A stretch of DNA of 64,000 nucleotides from Desulfatibacillum sp. (lineage in GTDB: Bacteria; Desulfobacterota; Desulfobacteria; Desulfobacterales; Desulfatibacillaceae), in contig JAEINP010000004.1 in the NCBI GenBank assembly GCA_016342355.1, positions 62,001-126,000 on the forward strand, written 5' to 3'. Shown one piece after another: positions 43,377 through 53,083 of this stretch (position 1 is its first letter; the number at the start of each line of letters is the position of its first letter). The translations under genes were made by a program, and so were the position numbers. The notes beneath the pieces are model-generated. The model saw nothing but the letters and a program-made list of their open reading frames with translations. It had not been told where the DNA came from and made no database searches.

Positions 43377-44066
43377 CTATTCCGAAGTTTTGATGTCTTT
43401 CATGCCTTGTCCAAAGGCAGGCACCATAATAAAAGCCAGGGTTTCCTTGACCATCTTCACGTAGTCCTCGTGGTCCACATCCAACAAAATCTTAAAAAAA
43501 CTTTCCCCCGATATGAAATTGTGGATAGAGTTCATTAACGCGAGCATTTTTATTTTTGCGTCAACGGGAACAGATTTCCGGTCTTTCACCAGCCCCATGG
43601 AATAGGCGATATTACCCATAGTTTCAGGAACTTTTACTTCCAGGACTGATTCGCTCCGGGTTTTTGCGAAGTAACGGAACAGGGTAAGATTGGAGATCTC
43701 GGGATTATCGAACAAATAATCTGTCATGATATCCAGGGCGATCTTGAGGCGATCGGACAGGGGTTTGCCATGGATGAGTTTTTCCACTTCCACCAATTTG
43801 GACCGCAAGTCCTCGAAGATATCCTGAACCACGGCTTCGTAAAGATCGCCTTTTTCACCCCAATGATAATACAGGGTGGAAATGTCAATGCCCACCTTTT
43901 GGGCGATCATACGCGTGGTAGTGCCGTGAAAACCATATTCTCCGAATATTTTTCGGGCGTCGCGAAGGATTCTGCCTTTCATGGACGAGGGGTCTTTGCG
44001 CGCCTTTTCTAGTGCTGTCAGCAGGGTTACAGCTCCTTTGTCTGGATGTAATGAAGTATTAGGCAT
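43377..44066 (-). CDS. TetR-family transcriptional regulator
   Basis: A 229-residue regulator from the ATG at 44066. The HTH is in ILRDARKIFGEYGFHGTTTR followed by MIAQKVGIDISTLYYHWGEK (about residues 33-72), and the rest is an all-helical ligand domain. A perfect 18-base palindrome ends at the base before this ATG, making autorepression likely; the frame reaches 44135 but that start would lie inside or beyond the operator. It lies 90 bases upstream of the MFE-2-like gene on the same strand, so it probably controls the 43286-35561 operon with acyl-CoA as effector. The ribosome site is weak. Confidence 0.85.
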   Translation of the reverse strand: MPNTSLHPDKGAVTLLTALEKARKDPSSMKGRILRDARKIFGEYGFHGTTTRMIAQKVGIDISTLYYHWGEKGDLYEAVVQDIFEDLRSKLVEVEKLIHGKPLSDRLKIALDIMTDYLFDNPEISNLTLFRYFAKTRSESVLEVKVPETMGNIAYSMGLVKDRKSVPVDAKIKMLALMNSIHNFISGESFFKILLDVDHEDYVKMVKETLAFIMVPAFGQGMKDIKTSE

Positions 44067-44084
44067 TTCCGTTTTAGAACGGAA
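44067..44084. promoter_or_regulatory. Palindromic operator at the TetR start
   Basis: TTCCGTTTTAGAACGGAA has perfect 7-base arms around TTAG, directly before the TetR ATG. Related half-sites recur about 60 bases upstream (minus-strand CCGTTCTGATATTCCGTTTT, about 44154-44135). It is probably the regulator's own operator. Confidence 0.6.
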
Positions 44085-44602
44085 TTTGCCAAGCGGAACG
44101 TGCCTGCCCTTCCCTCCAGGGGCCTGCTTTTCCACACAAAACGGAATATCAGAACGGCCAATTCCAATAAGGTGCTTCCATCAAGCGTTGGAGACTTTGG
44201 TATGCAGGAAAACCAACCTATGTGTCAAGCAAATAATTACGCCCTAGTCATGTGAAAAAAATAACTTTTGATCGAATGGAAGAATTCCATGGAATTACGC
44301 AATCCTAAGAATTTTGAAATATTATGTGAAGTCTTTCACATAAAACCAAACACGGAGACAACAGCTACTTGTTCTTGTTAGGTCGGCGTCAGCCGCTCGG
44401 ATAATTGATGGTCTAAGGTCTCGGGAGAGCAAATCAGACAAACTATGGAGAGTTTGAGGATCCGTATTGATAACGGGCGGAGGTGTCGTCGAAAATTGAT
44501 ATACGCCACAGGTAAAGATATGGTTAGGGGAAAATGAGAATATATGAGAGGGGCGCGCCTGAAATTTCCGCCAATGGGCAACGGGCTTGAAATTAATGTC
44601 GA
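44085..44602. other. AT-rich intergenic region
   Basis: Between the TetR gene and the GAF-domain gene, both on the minus strand. Apart from the second CCGTT half-sites near 44135-44154, I see no gene, repeat family or clear terminator; short hairpins such as GTGAAGTCTTTCAC (about 44325) are unremarkable. Confidence 0.4.
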
Positions 44603-45460
44603 TTATAGGTCGTCGTCCGAATAGATGTCCATGTCAGGGTAGTGGATCTTGGCGCATCCCGGACAAATGCTATGGCTGAACTCTGCTTTGGAGTGCTGGG
44701 AGATATAGTGATCGATTTGGTTCCAGTAGCCTTTGTCATCCCGGATTTTTTTGCAATGGCTGCAGATGGGAAGGAGGCCGGAAAGGGTTTGCACTCTTTC
44801 CAGGGCGTCCTGGAGTTGGTCTATGACTGTCTCCCTGGCCTTTTCGGCCATGTTTCTCCGATCTGTTTGCTGGCTGTTGCTCAGGGCGATGGCCGCCAGT
44901 TCCCCAAAGCCTTCGGCCATTTTGGCGTCTTGGGCGTCAAAATCCGAGGGTTTGTTGGCCAGTCCCATGACGCCGACTGTTTTCTCGTTGATGATGAGAG
45001 GGGCAAAAAGGACATTGTGGAGCACCACATGCCCGCTGGGCATGAATCCAACCCACTCGCTATGCATAAAATCATTGTGATACACGGCCTTACATTCCCG
45101 ATACGCCTCATGCCGCAGACCACGGATGGGCATGGGAAGCTCGGGATCCACCGTGCAGGGGAGCCCCCCTGATTCCAGGAACAGGACTTCATTTTCAGCC
45201 CCGTCCGGGCTCAGAAGCGCCACGTACCCCGAGGTTGCGCCGATGAGCTGCCTGCAGTGATCAAAAATCGCCCGCGCTGTTTCGGTAAAACCCAAGGGAC
45301 TGAGGACCGCCTTAGCTCCGGCCATGAGGGCTTCCAGCTCCCTGGTCCGCTGGCGAGAAAGGCTATTTGCCCGGTCCAGGAAATTTTGCAGTTCCTCGGC
45401 TGCAGACTCGTCAATTTCGCTTACCCTTTTCAGCAGGGTCTGAACTCTTTTGGGGCTCAT
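44603..45460 (-). CDS. GAF-domain protein with C-terminal Cys-rich segment
   Basis: A 285-residue soluble protein. An N-terminal coiled coil (about 5-50) is followed by a GAF domain (about 55-215) and a helix. The C-terminal segment with CSHCKKIR..GYWNQIDHYI and FSHSICPGCAKIHYP is common at the ends of sensory proteins in Desulfo- bacteria and may bind metal through CxxC pairs. It has no kinase or cyclase domain, so it is a sensor or scaffold. Start at the ATG at 45460, with AGGAGGAG somewhat distant; the frame reaches 45511. It is divergent from the secreted protein at 45858. Confidence 0.8.
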   Translation of the reverse strand: MSPKRVQTLLKRVSEIDESAAEELQNFLDRANSLSRQRTRELEALMAGAKAVLSPLGFTETARAIFDHCRQLIGATSGYVALLSPDGAENEVLFLESGGLPCTVDPELPMPIRGLRHEAYRECKAVYHNDFMHSEWVGFMPSGHVVLHNVLFAPLIINEKTVGVMGLANKPSDFDAQDAKMAEGFGELAAIALSNSQQTDRRNMAEKARETVIDQLQDALERVQTLSGLLPICSHCKKIRDDKGYWNQIDHYISQHSKAEFSHSICPGCAKIHYPDMDIYSDDDL

Positions 45461-45623
45461 AATAGTGCTGCTCCTCCTGAAATAGGGTCCAATCCTTATC
45501 CTTTGGAACATATTCTATCAAATGGAAAGTCTGCTGACCATGAAATTTTTAGTTTAGCGGCAATATGGCAGGTGATAAAAGAAGTCCCCGCCAAACTAAA
45601 CCCAACTATACATTTATTAATCA

Positions 45624-45639
45624 TTGACTATATAGTTAA
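45624..45639. promoter_or_regulatory. Palindromic box, copy 1
   Basis: TTGACTATATAGTTAA, a 16-base near-perfect dyad of the form TTGACT-W-TATAGTYAA. It is repeated at 45737-45752 and lies in the AT-rich region between divergent genes. Confidence 0.55.
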
Positions 45640-45736
45640 AGCCTACTTTATTAACAACGCAGGCTTGTATGCGTCAACATTCGGGATTAAATAACCTTTA
45701 TACAATTCAATCATAGCAGTAGTTCATAATTTTTTC

Positions 45737-45752
45737 TTGACTTTATAGTCAA
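45737..45752. promoter_or_regulatory. Palindromic box, copy 2
   Basis: TTGACTTTATAGTCAA, a perfect dyad (TTGACT, TTAT, AGTCAA) that differs from copy 1 at two bases. It is 113 bases from copy 1 and about 105 bases before the secreted-protein start. Its TTGACT half could double as a -35 element, though no good -10 follows at 17 bases. Confidence 0.55.
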
Positions 45753-45857
45753 TGCTTGATAGACGGTTCGGTCAATACTGGAAATTGTACCTGGCACGCA
45801 CTCTCCAGACACCCTGTTCACACCTTGGCCTTGGATCCCTATACCGGAGGAAAAATC

Positions 45858-47162
45858 ATGAAGAAACACCCCATCGTATTGACCTTTGCGGCCCTCATTG
45901 CGGTTCTGCTGCTCGCAGCGCCCGGCGCCTTCGCCATGGGCCCCCGCCCCACGTGGCCTGAACAACACACCATTGATTACGACCATGTCATGCGCGATGG
46001 ACTGGGCGGCTGGAATATCATGCAAGACGATTACCGGGCCTTCAATCTCCTGGACGGACTGTCCCTGGAGTGGGACTACTATTCCTTCCATGATAACGAC
46101 GGCAAGTTCACCGGCGTGGTGGGCATTGTGGTGGCTGACCCCGAAGGCAAACTGGGGGGCAGCGAAACCTTTTCCGCGTTGAATCTCATGCCTTCGGGCG
46201 TGAACTTCGCCTTTTACGGCAAATTCGCCGATGGCGAACCTTTCGCCACATATATTCCCACGGGGTTGGGTCATGAGGTGGGTGTGGATGAACGGTCCGT
46301 GTTCGCCACCGGAGACAACGGCACATTCATCCAGGAGATCCCGGTCCGCGGAACCAATGGCGAGCCCGATTCCATCATCCTCCGGGGCAACAGCGGAGAC
46401 TACTCCTGGGATCTTACCGTAAAACAGGGTTTCACCGATTATGCGCCTCTCAAACCCGAAACCTGGCTCGTGGGCAATGACACCAACACCCTGCTTGCCG
46501 ATGAACACTGGACCGTGAACATGCTGTGGCCCACCACCGAAGTGCAGGGCGCCATCACCAATCTCGCCACCGGCGAGGTGGTGACCATTGACGGACACGG
46601 ATACCGGGAAAACTCTTTTGGAAGATGGGCCTTTGTCATGGGCGGCTGGGATTTCGCCTTCATGTCCGACCCGGAAACCCATGTGCAGTGGGCCTTCCAG
46701 ACCTACCATTTTGACACCGAGGACCTGGATTATGTGGACGTGGACTTCCTGGACAACGGCAATCCCGTGGTTCAAAGATTCCACGTCAAGGACGGGGAAC
46801 TGGGATGGACCCATGGAGACTGGCAGTGGGACGAGGCTGCGCGCCAGTATACTCCCACCGATTTGACAGTGATCGGCAAAAACGACCAATACACGGTGGA
46901 AGCCTATGTGAACATCGGGACCAATTACGCCCCCATGCTTTCGGACGTGACCTTTATTGTCAACACCTATTGCATCTTCGCCCAAATGCCCTGGATTTCA
47001 GGGACCGTCAAACGCACAGCGACCGGCGAAGTGGTGGCTACCTTTGACGGCCAGGGCGGCGGTGAATTTTCGGTCATGCGGAGCTTTTGCGCCAACGAAC
47101 CAAACCTGGACCTGAAAAAACACATCTTTACTCAGACATTTTCCAACCCAATGCCTGAATAA
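45858..47162 (+). CDS. Secreted AttH/CrtC-like (lipocalin-fold) protein
   Basis: A 434-residue protein with a clear signal peptide (MKKHPIV then a hydrophobic core ending APGAFA, cut near residue 22). It is rich in Trp, Tyr and Asp. The GHGYRENSFGRWAF segment near residue 246 resembles the GHGYHDHNWG motif of AttH/CrtC hydratase-like lipocalin domains, with changed residues at the centre; the family assignment is moderate. Start at 45858 after GGAGG. It is monocistronic, with twin palindromes upstream and a strong terminator downstream, which suggests tight regulation and high expression. A role in lipid or terpenoid binding is only a guess. Confidence 0.7.
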   Translation: MKKHPIVLTFAALIAVLLLAAPGAFAMGPRPTWPEQHTIDYDHVMRDGLGGWNIMQDDYRAFNLLDGLSLEWDYYSFHDNDGKFTGVVGIVVADPEGKLGGSETFSALNLMPSGVNFAFYGKFADGEPFATYIPTGLGHEVGVDERSVFATGDNGTFIQEIPVRGTNGEPDSIILRGNSGDYSWDLTVKQGFTDYAPLKPETWLVGNDTNTLLADEHWTVNMLWPTTEVQGAITNLATGEVVTIDGHGYRENSFGRWAFVMGGWDFAFMSDPETHVQWAFQTYHFDTEDLDYVDVDFLDNGNPVVQRFHVKDGELGWTHGDWQWDEAARQYTPTDLTVIGKNDQYTVEAYVNIGTNYAPMLSDVTFIVNTYCIFAQMPWISGTVKRTATGEVVATFDGQGGGEFSVMRSFCANEPNLDLKKHIFTQTFSNPMPE

Positions 47163-47226
47163 CCAGCTTGCGGGAAAGGGTGCCAGGCCTTTCCCGCATG
47201 GGTAGAACCATGTTCTATCCCCCTCA

Positions 47227-47258
47227 GGGGCCTGCCGATTGCGGCAGGCCCCTTTTTT
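47227..47258 (+). terminator. Rho-independent terminator
   Basis: GGGGCCTGCCG (47227-47237) and CGGCAGGCCCC (47242-47252) form a perfect 11-bp stem with an ATTG loop, followed by TTTTTT. It ends the secreted-protein transcript. Confidence 0.9.
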
Positions 47259-47391
47259 ATGGGGCGCGCTGCACCGGCACAATGCCCCGGGCCGCAATGC
47301 CGACCATAAATCCCCGGGTTTATGCTGAATCATGGGTGTTATCAGGGTATTCATGGATTCTCAACAATGGGGTTTGCGTTTTATTTATGAA

Positions 47392-48606
47392 TTAAAACGC
47401 AAACATGGTTTTCACTGCCCGGGTCCTGCCCTTGTCCAGGTTGGTTTGGATCAAGTCCTTGTATTGGCCCAGGGAAAAAGTATGGGTGATCATGCTTTCC
47501 AGGAACTCGGAGTTTTCCATGGCCAGATTCATAGCCGTGGTGAAGGCGTGCTCCCGCTTTCCGTTCACCATGTTGTATCCGTAGGCGAAAACCCCTTTGA
47601 TGGTCTGGAGCTTAAGCCACAAGGGGGTAAGGTCCAGCGTCACATCATCTCCGATGCCCACCACGGACAAGATTCCCCGTGATGCAAGGCATCGCATGGC
47701 CAGATTGATGGTATCACCGGTTCCCACGCAATCAAAAATTTTGGTGAATCCCCCCATGCAGATATCCTTGCCCATGACCGGGGTGTAACGCTCGGCGTCC
47801 GTGATCCTGGCTGTGGCGGCGAACAGGTCTCCGTCCTTAATGATATGGTCAGCGCCCGCCCGCCTCACCATGTCCTGGGCGAAAGGAAAAGGCTCGGACA
47901 CCGAGATATCACACTCCATGCCCATGGCCCGCATGGCCCATACTATCATCTGTCCAATGACTCCGCCGCCAATGACCAACACCTTGTCCTTATGAGAGGG
48001 GGGGTTATCCAAAATCGCCTGGACAGCTACAGCCAGGGGCTCGGTAAGGGCGCCCAGACGAGGGCCAAGGCTATCAGGCAGCTTGAAAAGCTGGCTTTGG
48101 TGAGCCACTGCAAAGGGGGCAAAGCCTCCGGCCACATCCCTGCAAATCCCCGTGAACATGCCGGGAGCCAGAATGCCTTTGGTGAAGTTTTCGCAATTTC
48201 CAGGCCTTCCAGCGCGGCAACTGGGACAAATGGGAGTAACCTGCCGGGGTTCACACCCCAGGTGGGGCGCCACGGCCACCATGTCGCCCAGAGCGAACCC
48301 CTGGACCTCCGGCCCTGTTTCTAAAATCTCCCCGCAGAATTCGTGCCCCAGGATGCAGGGGAATGAAGAAAACGGGCTGGCCGAAGGGGAATCCCTGAGG
48401 AAAATCAGGTTCATATCGCTTCCGCAAAACCCGCAATACTTGATCTTAATTTTGACCCACGACCCGTTGGGGAGTTCGGGTTCGGGTATGTCTACCATTT
48501 TAATGGTGGATAATCGTCCCTGATAATAGGCTGTTTTCTTGACCGTCCCCAAAGATTTAAGGGCCAGAAACCGGGGAATAGTAAAAGAAAACTGAAGGGC
48601 TTCCAT
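47392..48606 (-). CDS. Zinc-dependent medium-chain alcohol dehydrogenase
   Basis: A 404-residue MDR enzyme. Catalytic-zinc ligands are in YCGFCGSD and GHEFCG. The structural zinc lobe carries a Cys cluster (CPSCRAGRPGNC, plus Cys in GCEP). The NAD(P) Rossmann motif is VLVIGGGVIGQM (about 217-228). It oxidises alcohols or polyols to aldehydes or ketones; the exact substrate is unclear. The initial 25 residues before KTAYYQG are an unusual extension. It stands alone, downstream of the convergent terminator. Confidence 0.88.
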   Translation of the reverse strand: MEALQFSFTIPRFLALKSLGTVKKTAYYQGRLSTIKMVDIPEPELPNGSWVKIKIKYCGFCGSDMNLIFLRDSPSASPFSSFPCILGHEFCGEILETGPEVQGFALGDMVAVAPHLGCEPRQVTPICPSCRAGRPGNCENFTKGILAPGMFTGICRDVAGGFAPFAVAHQSQLFKLPDSLGPRLGALTEPLAVAVQAILDNPPSHKDKVLVIGGGVIGQMIVWAMRAMGMECDISVSEPFPFAQDMVRRAGADHIIKDGDLFAATARITDAERYTPVMGKDICMGGFTKIFDCVGTGDTINLAMRCLASRGILSVVGIGDDVTLDLTPLWLKLQTIKGVFAYGYNMVNGKREHAFTTAMNLAMENSEFLESMITHTFSLGQYKDLIQTNLDKGRTRAVKTMFAF

Positions 48607-48710
48607 GATAATCCTCCCTTTGTGATTGTTTTAGGAGATGGGATAAGGCGGTGAACACCTTGCCAAGCTACACAAAATGGCAGGGAAAAATCAACTGGAA
48701 AGTGTCTTTT

Positions 48711-50342
48711 TCAAGTATCCGTAGGAGTATCATCCCAGTCCCGGGCATAGGCGCAAAGCCAGTTTAAAGCCAGATGACGTTCTGCAGCAATGGAGGCGGC
48801 CAATTGATATTCCTCGATGTTCAGACTGCCGTAGGCTTTGTTGAATACAGGGAAGTCCTTTCCAAGGGGCTGGGGAATATCGTGCTGATCAAAGGCGGCA
48901 TAAGCTGCCTGCTCAATGACTTCCTCAAAGGTAACCCCCCTGGGCGCTTCCACTCCTTGGGCCATAATGTGGGTGGTCCGGGCTCTCCAATGCCAGAGTT
49001 CCGCCACTTCCCTGGCACGGAGAATATCTTCTTCAGGCCTGCGGCAGGCCTTGTCCAGGAACCCTGAAATGGGGCTGAACATCGGGAGAGTTTGGGAAAT
49101 TTCCTCCCAGTCATAGGGGTGGTCGTAGGGAAGGATTTTTTCCTGAAAACCTATAGCCCACAATAAAATCCCCAACGCCTCGTTTCTCCAGCAAGCCAGA
49201 TTGGCCTCCTGCAAAGTCCAGGTTCCCCCGGGGCGCCGCATCAAGACTGTTTCAGTGTCAGACAAATGGATTGCCAGGCTCTGTTCCGCCATCCATTCTT
49301 CCAGCCTGTGAATTTCCTTATGAACGCTTTCATTCCCCCTGGCCTGGGACTTCTTCAGTTCGGCCTCCAACTTTCCCCGGGTGACCAAGGCGGCCAGACA
49401 CAAGGCTCTTTGCGCTGTCATTCCTGCATCCTGCAATCCCGCACTCAACCGGGGTTTGATCCTGGTCAATTTATGAACGCCTCGCAGGCGTTCCAGGGCC
49501 AGGCTAAGGAGAACCCCCAGGCTAAACAGGCATGTTATCACCCACCTGGGGTCCCAGCCCTCCTTGTTCCACAGGAACAGGCCCAGCCCTATCATCCCTG
49601 AAAAGACAGCTAACAAGCCCACTTTGATGCTTGCCAGTATGGGCGCAGAGTATTCCGTCCCCCGGATTTCCTTTTTGCTTAGCATAGACAGCAGGGCTTC
49701 CAGGGCATTAGTGTCGACAGGCCTTACAGAAGCAATGGGCAAGAAGGTGTTATGCTTCAAATAGACAAAGAAAACCCCTTGTTTTTCCTGCAGATGATCG
49801 ATTTTCCCCCATTCCAGAAAAAAAGAGGCGCCCAACCGCATTCCCTCTTCGCTCACGTAAAAAGGAGCTTTCAGCCTTATGACATTGCCAAAGAAAAAAA
49901 ACAGGCCCAGGGCCAATAGGGAAGTAAGCAGGGCGGACAGGGGGGATGTTGACCAGACACGGTCCTGGCCAGTGAACAAACTAAAAGAAAAATAAGCTGC
50001 AAAACCCGCCCCCAGGACCAGGGACGGCCAGAGCATGAGGGACATCCACCAGTCGGTTTTTAAGGAACGGAGATAGCTGGCATCCTCCACCAGGGTCTCC
50101 CCTTCCGGGGTTTCAAACTCCATGGGAACAGCGAGATTGGAGTAAACCCCAAGGGCCGGAATCGCCACCAGCAGGGCATGGGCTAAAAAATTTGTCGCGG
50201 GATTGAAAAAGGCCAGGGGTTTGCCCTTGAAAAACAGGTAGCCAAGGGCCGCCGCGCCTGCCGAGGCAAGGGCTATGAACAGACATCCTGCGTATTTGGC
50301 TTTAGGGGCTGCGATTCTTTTGACTTTGAGGGGTGGGGCCAT
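48711..50342 (-). CDS. Membrane protein with DUF4272-like C-terminal domain
   Basis: A 543-residue protein. About six hydrophobic helices occur in residues 15-290 (CLFIALASAGAAALGYLFF, LLVAIPALGVYSNLAV, LWPSLVLGAGFAAYFSFSLF and others), with a soluble PH-like insert between helices four and five. The cytoplasmic C-terminal part (about 330-540) contains WTLQEANLACWRNEALGILL then WAIGFQEKILPYD and RAREVAELWHWRARTTH, typical of DUF4272. The function of DUF4272 is not established. It is divergent from the histidine kinase gene at 50603. Confidence 0.65.
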   Translation of the reverse strand: MAPPLKVKRIAAPKAKYAGCLFIALASAGAAALGYLFFKGKPLAFFNPATNFLAHALLVAIPALGVYSNLAVPMEFETPEGETLVEDASYLRSLKTDWWMSLMLWPSLVLGAGFAAYFSFSLFTGQDRVWSTSPLSALLTSLLALGLFFFFGNVIRLKAPFYVSEEGMRLGASFFLEWGKIDHLQEKQGVFFVYLKHNTFLPIASVRPVDTNALEALLSMLSKKEIRGTEYSAPILASIKVGLLAVFSGMIGLGLFLWNKEGWDPRWVITCLFSLGVLLSLALERLRGVHKLTRIKPRLSAGLQDAGMTAQRALCLAALVTRGKLEAELKKSQARGNESVHKEIHRLEEWMAEQSLAIHLSDTETVLMRRPGGTWTLQEANLACWRNEALGILLWAIGFQEKILPYDHPYDWEEISQTLPMFSPISGFLDKACRRPEEDILRAREVAELWHWRARTTHIMAQGVEAPRGVTFEEVIEQAAYAAFDQHDIPQPLGKDFPVFNKAYGSLNIEEYQLAASIAAERHLALNWLCAYARDWDDTPTDT

Positions 50343-50602
50343 GGCTGTGGGCTCCCTGTATTGTGAGGCTCAAGATCCACGTCATTTTTTTTCAGGGTAC
50401 ACTATGGGCCTCGGGTTTTGCAAGCCCGGTTTCCCGGGCATCGCGCAGGGCTTCCGAAAATTTCGTGGTCCCGGGTCAGTACCACCATCTTCGGTATGGT
50501 TATTGCTTCCTTGAAATCAATTAATATTTGGGACTGGTTTGCCCTGTCTTGGGGGCATCCGCCATCCAATGGCGCAGCTGGTTCTGCTGACAGGGGTTAT
50601 TC

Positions 50603-53083
50603 ATGAAACTTATATACAGACTGTTTTTGGGATTTTTTTCCGTGGTCCTGCTCACGGCCTTTGTGGGTTTGACAGGCATGGATTCCACCCACAAGCTGGG
50701 ACGCTCCATCCAGGATATTGAAACCAAACACCTCCCCAGCGCCATGCTTTTGGTCAACGCGGCCACAGCCTCGCACAGGGCATGCGTCAACGCCCTGAGG
50801 TATTCCCTTCGAGGCAATGAAACCAACAGGGTGCAGGCCCTGGAAGACCTGGGAATAATCCGGAATGGCCTTGAATCATACCGCCAAATTGCAAGCGCAT
50901 CCCAGCAATGGGAAATCCTGAAGACCCGGGAGGAAATCCTTCAAAATGGTGCTGTTTCCTTTGACAAGGCATTGCGTTCCTTCCTGGCCCTGACCGGGAG
51001 TTATTATTTGGAAAGACTGCAATCCGGAGAAGAAACCGATTCCGGCCGGTTACCCAAAGCATTGCTAATCAAGGAGGAAGAACTCCATTCTGCCAAGCAG
51101 GAATTGCTGAACAGCCTGAACAGCCTGATAGATTTTGAGCAGAAACGATTGGGTAAAAACACCCGTTCCGCCATTCAGGTGGCAGACAAGACCAGGGTGG
51201 TGATTTTTGGCATAGCCATAGGAGCTCTGCTGCTGGCTGTTTTCCAGGGAGTAATGGTATCCCGATCTATTTCCAATCCCTTGGACAAATTGGTGAAGGC
51301 GGCCATAGAAATTGGGAAGGGCAAGTTGAGCACCCCCATTGAAACGGAGGGGGATGACGAGATACAACGTTTGGGCAAGGCCCTGGTGCAAATGGCTGAA
51401 AATATGGAGAAGTCCAGGAACCAACTCATTGATATCAAAGAATTGGAAAAGGCACGGGAAGCCCTGCAAAAGAGCGAGAACCTTCTACAAACACTCATAA
51501 ACACAACCCAGGACGCCATGATTGCCATTGACCAGACCGGCAGAGTCACGCTGTTCAATCCAGCCGGGGAAAAAATGTTCCAGCGCACACGGGAGGAAAT
51601 GATAGGCCAAACCCTGGATTGTCTCATGCCTTCTGAATTCCGAAAAAACCATGTCCATTATCTCAAGGCATTTTTTTCCACAGGCAAGCCTGATGCGGCC
51701 ATGGATAAGCTCCTGGAATTGCCAGCTATCCGCGGGGACGGGAGCACCTTCCCCATGGAGATTTCCCTGTCTTCGGGACAGGCGGATTCAAAAACCTTTG
51801 TGGTGGGCATTGCCAGGGACATCAGCGAAAGAAAAAAAACCGAAGAAAATATTGTCCGGGCCAAAAAGGAATGGGAGAGGACCTTTGACGCTGTACCGGA
51901 CCTTATCGCAATTATTGATCATGACCACAGGATATTGCGGGTGAATAGCGCCATGGCGGCCACCTTTGCAACCACCCCGGCCAAGATGGTCGGAGAGCTA
52001 TGCCACAGCGTAGTGCATGGTCTGGAGCACCCCCCAGACTTTTGTCCGCATATGTGCTCCCTGTCTGATGGTTCCTTCCATGAAGTGGAGATTTTTGACG
52101 AGGGTTTGGAAGCCTTTTTACATGTAACCACCTCCCCCATGAAGGATTCTGAGGGAAACATTGTGGCATCTGTGCACATTATGCGGAATATCACAGACCG
52201 CAAACACGCTGAGGCTGAATTGGAAAAAACCCATGCCAAACTCATTGAGACAGCGCGCCAAATCGGCATGGCGGAGGTGGCCACGGGAGTGCTGCACAAT
52301 GTGGGCAATGTGCTTAACAGTGTCAATGTATCCACGGAAATGATCCAACGCCATGTGAAAGAGTCACGGGTCAATGATCTGGTCGAGGTCATGCAACTGG
52401 TTAAAAAACATGAGAACACCCTGTCTCATTTTCTCTTCCAGGACTGCCAGGGGAGGGAGATCCTCCCCTTTCTTCAAGACCTTTCCAGGCACCTTTCCGA
52501 TGAAAGATCTGCGCTGCTCAAGGAAATTCAGGAGTTGTCCGGCTATACCTCCCACATTTCAGAAATCGTTAAAACCCAGCAAAAGTGGAGCAAGATCCCC
52601 GGCCTGATGGAGCCGCTGAAACTATTGGATGTCCTGGAAGAAGTTCTGATGATTAACGCCGCAGACCTGGAGCGAAAAGGCGTGCAGGTAGTCCGGGACT
52701 TCCAAACTGTTCCCGATGTGGCGGCGGACAGACACAGGCTGACCCAGATACTCATGAATCTTGTTTCCAACGCAGGCCACGCCCTCCAAGACAACCCGGC
52801 CGAAAACAGGGTGTTAACCATCGGTCTGTTTTCCCAGCCACCAGGCTTTGTGTCTGTCCGGGTTTCGGACAATGGAATGGGTATTCCCGAGCAAAACATG
52901 TCCCGGCTGTTCCGGTACGGATTCACCACCAAGGAAAAAGGGCACGGTTTTGGCCTGCATTCCTGCGCCCTGGCTGCCCAGGAAATGGGAGGGAGCCTTT
53001 CGTCCGAGAGCGAAGGGGCTGGAAAAGGCTCTTCATTTACCATGAAAATACCCAGCAATAACGGAGGAAAGGAAGATGCCTGA
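50603..53083 (+). CDS. Membrane-bound PAS histidine kinase
   Basis: An 826-residue sensor kinase. TM1 is at about 7-27, followed by a four-helix-bundle MCP-like periplasmic sensor with the [17 protein letters not shown] helix. TM2 is at about 200-222, HAMP at 223-275, PAS 1 at about 290-405 and PAS 2 at about 420-540. The helical dimerisation region has the phosphoacceptor His in [12 protein letters not shown] rather than HELR. A HATPase domain (about 690-815) has N, G1 and G2 boxes ([22 protein letters not shown]). The response-regulator hybrid gene follows with an 8-base overlap, so they form one signalling unit. Confidence 0.9.
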   Translation: MKLIYRLFLGFFSVVLLTAFVGLTGMDSTHKLGRSIQDIETKHLPSAMLLVNAATASHRACVNALRYSLRGNETNRVQALEDLGIIRNGLESYRQIASASQQWEILKTREEILQNGAVSFDKALRSFLALTGSYYLERLQSGEETDSGRLPKALLIKEEELHSAKQELLNSLNSLIDFEQKRLGKNTRSAIQVADKTRVVIFGIAIGALLLAVFQGVMVSRSISNPLDKLVKAAIEIGKGKLSTPIETEGDDEIQRLGKALVQMAENMEKSRNQLIDIKELEKAREALQKSENLLQTLINTTQDAMIAIDQTGRVTLFNPAGEKMFQRTREEMIGQTLDCLMPSEFRKNHVHYLKAFFSTGKPDAAMDKLLELPAIRGDGSTFPMEISLSSGQADSKTFVVGIARDISERKKTEENIVRAKKEWERTFDAVPDLIAIIDHDHRILRVNSAMAATFATTPAKMVGELCHSVVHGLEHPPDFCPHMCSLSDGSFHEVEIFDEGLEAFLHVTTSPMKDSEGNIVASVHIMRNITDRKHAEAELEKTHAKLIETARQIGMAEVATGVLHNVGNVLNSVNVSTEMIQRHVKESRVNDLVEVMQLVKKHENTLSHFLFQDCQGREILPFLQDLSRHLSDERSALLKEIQELSGYTSHISEIVKTQQKWSKIPGLMEPLKLLDVLEEVLMINAADLERKGVQVVRDFQTVPDVAADRHRLTQILMNLVSNAGHALQDNPAENRVLTIGLFSQPPGFVSVRVSDNGMGIPEQNMSRLFRYGFTTKEKGHGFGLHSCALAAQEMGGSLSSESEGAGKGSSFTMKIPSNNGGKEDA

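Noticed and set aside
45792-45807. TGGCACG as a sigma-54 -24 element before the secreted protein
   Set aside because: The position 12 bases downstream lacks the GC doublet; the sequence continues CACTCTCCA.
45711-46985. A 424-codon open frame on the minus strand
   Set aside because: Antisense of the secreted AttH/CrtC-like gene, which has a signal peptide, ribosome site and terminator on the other strand.
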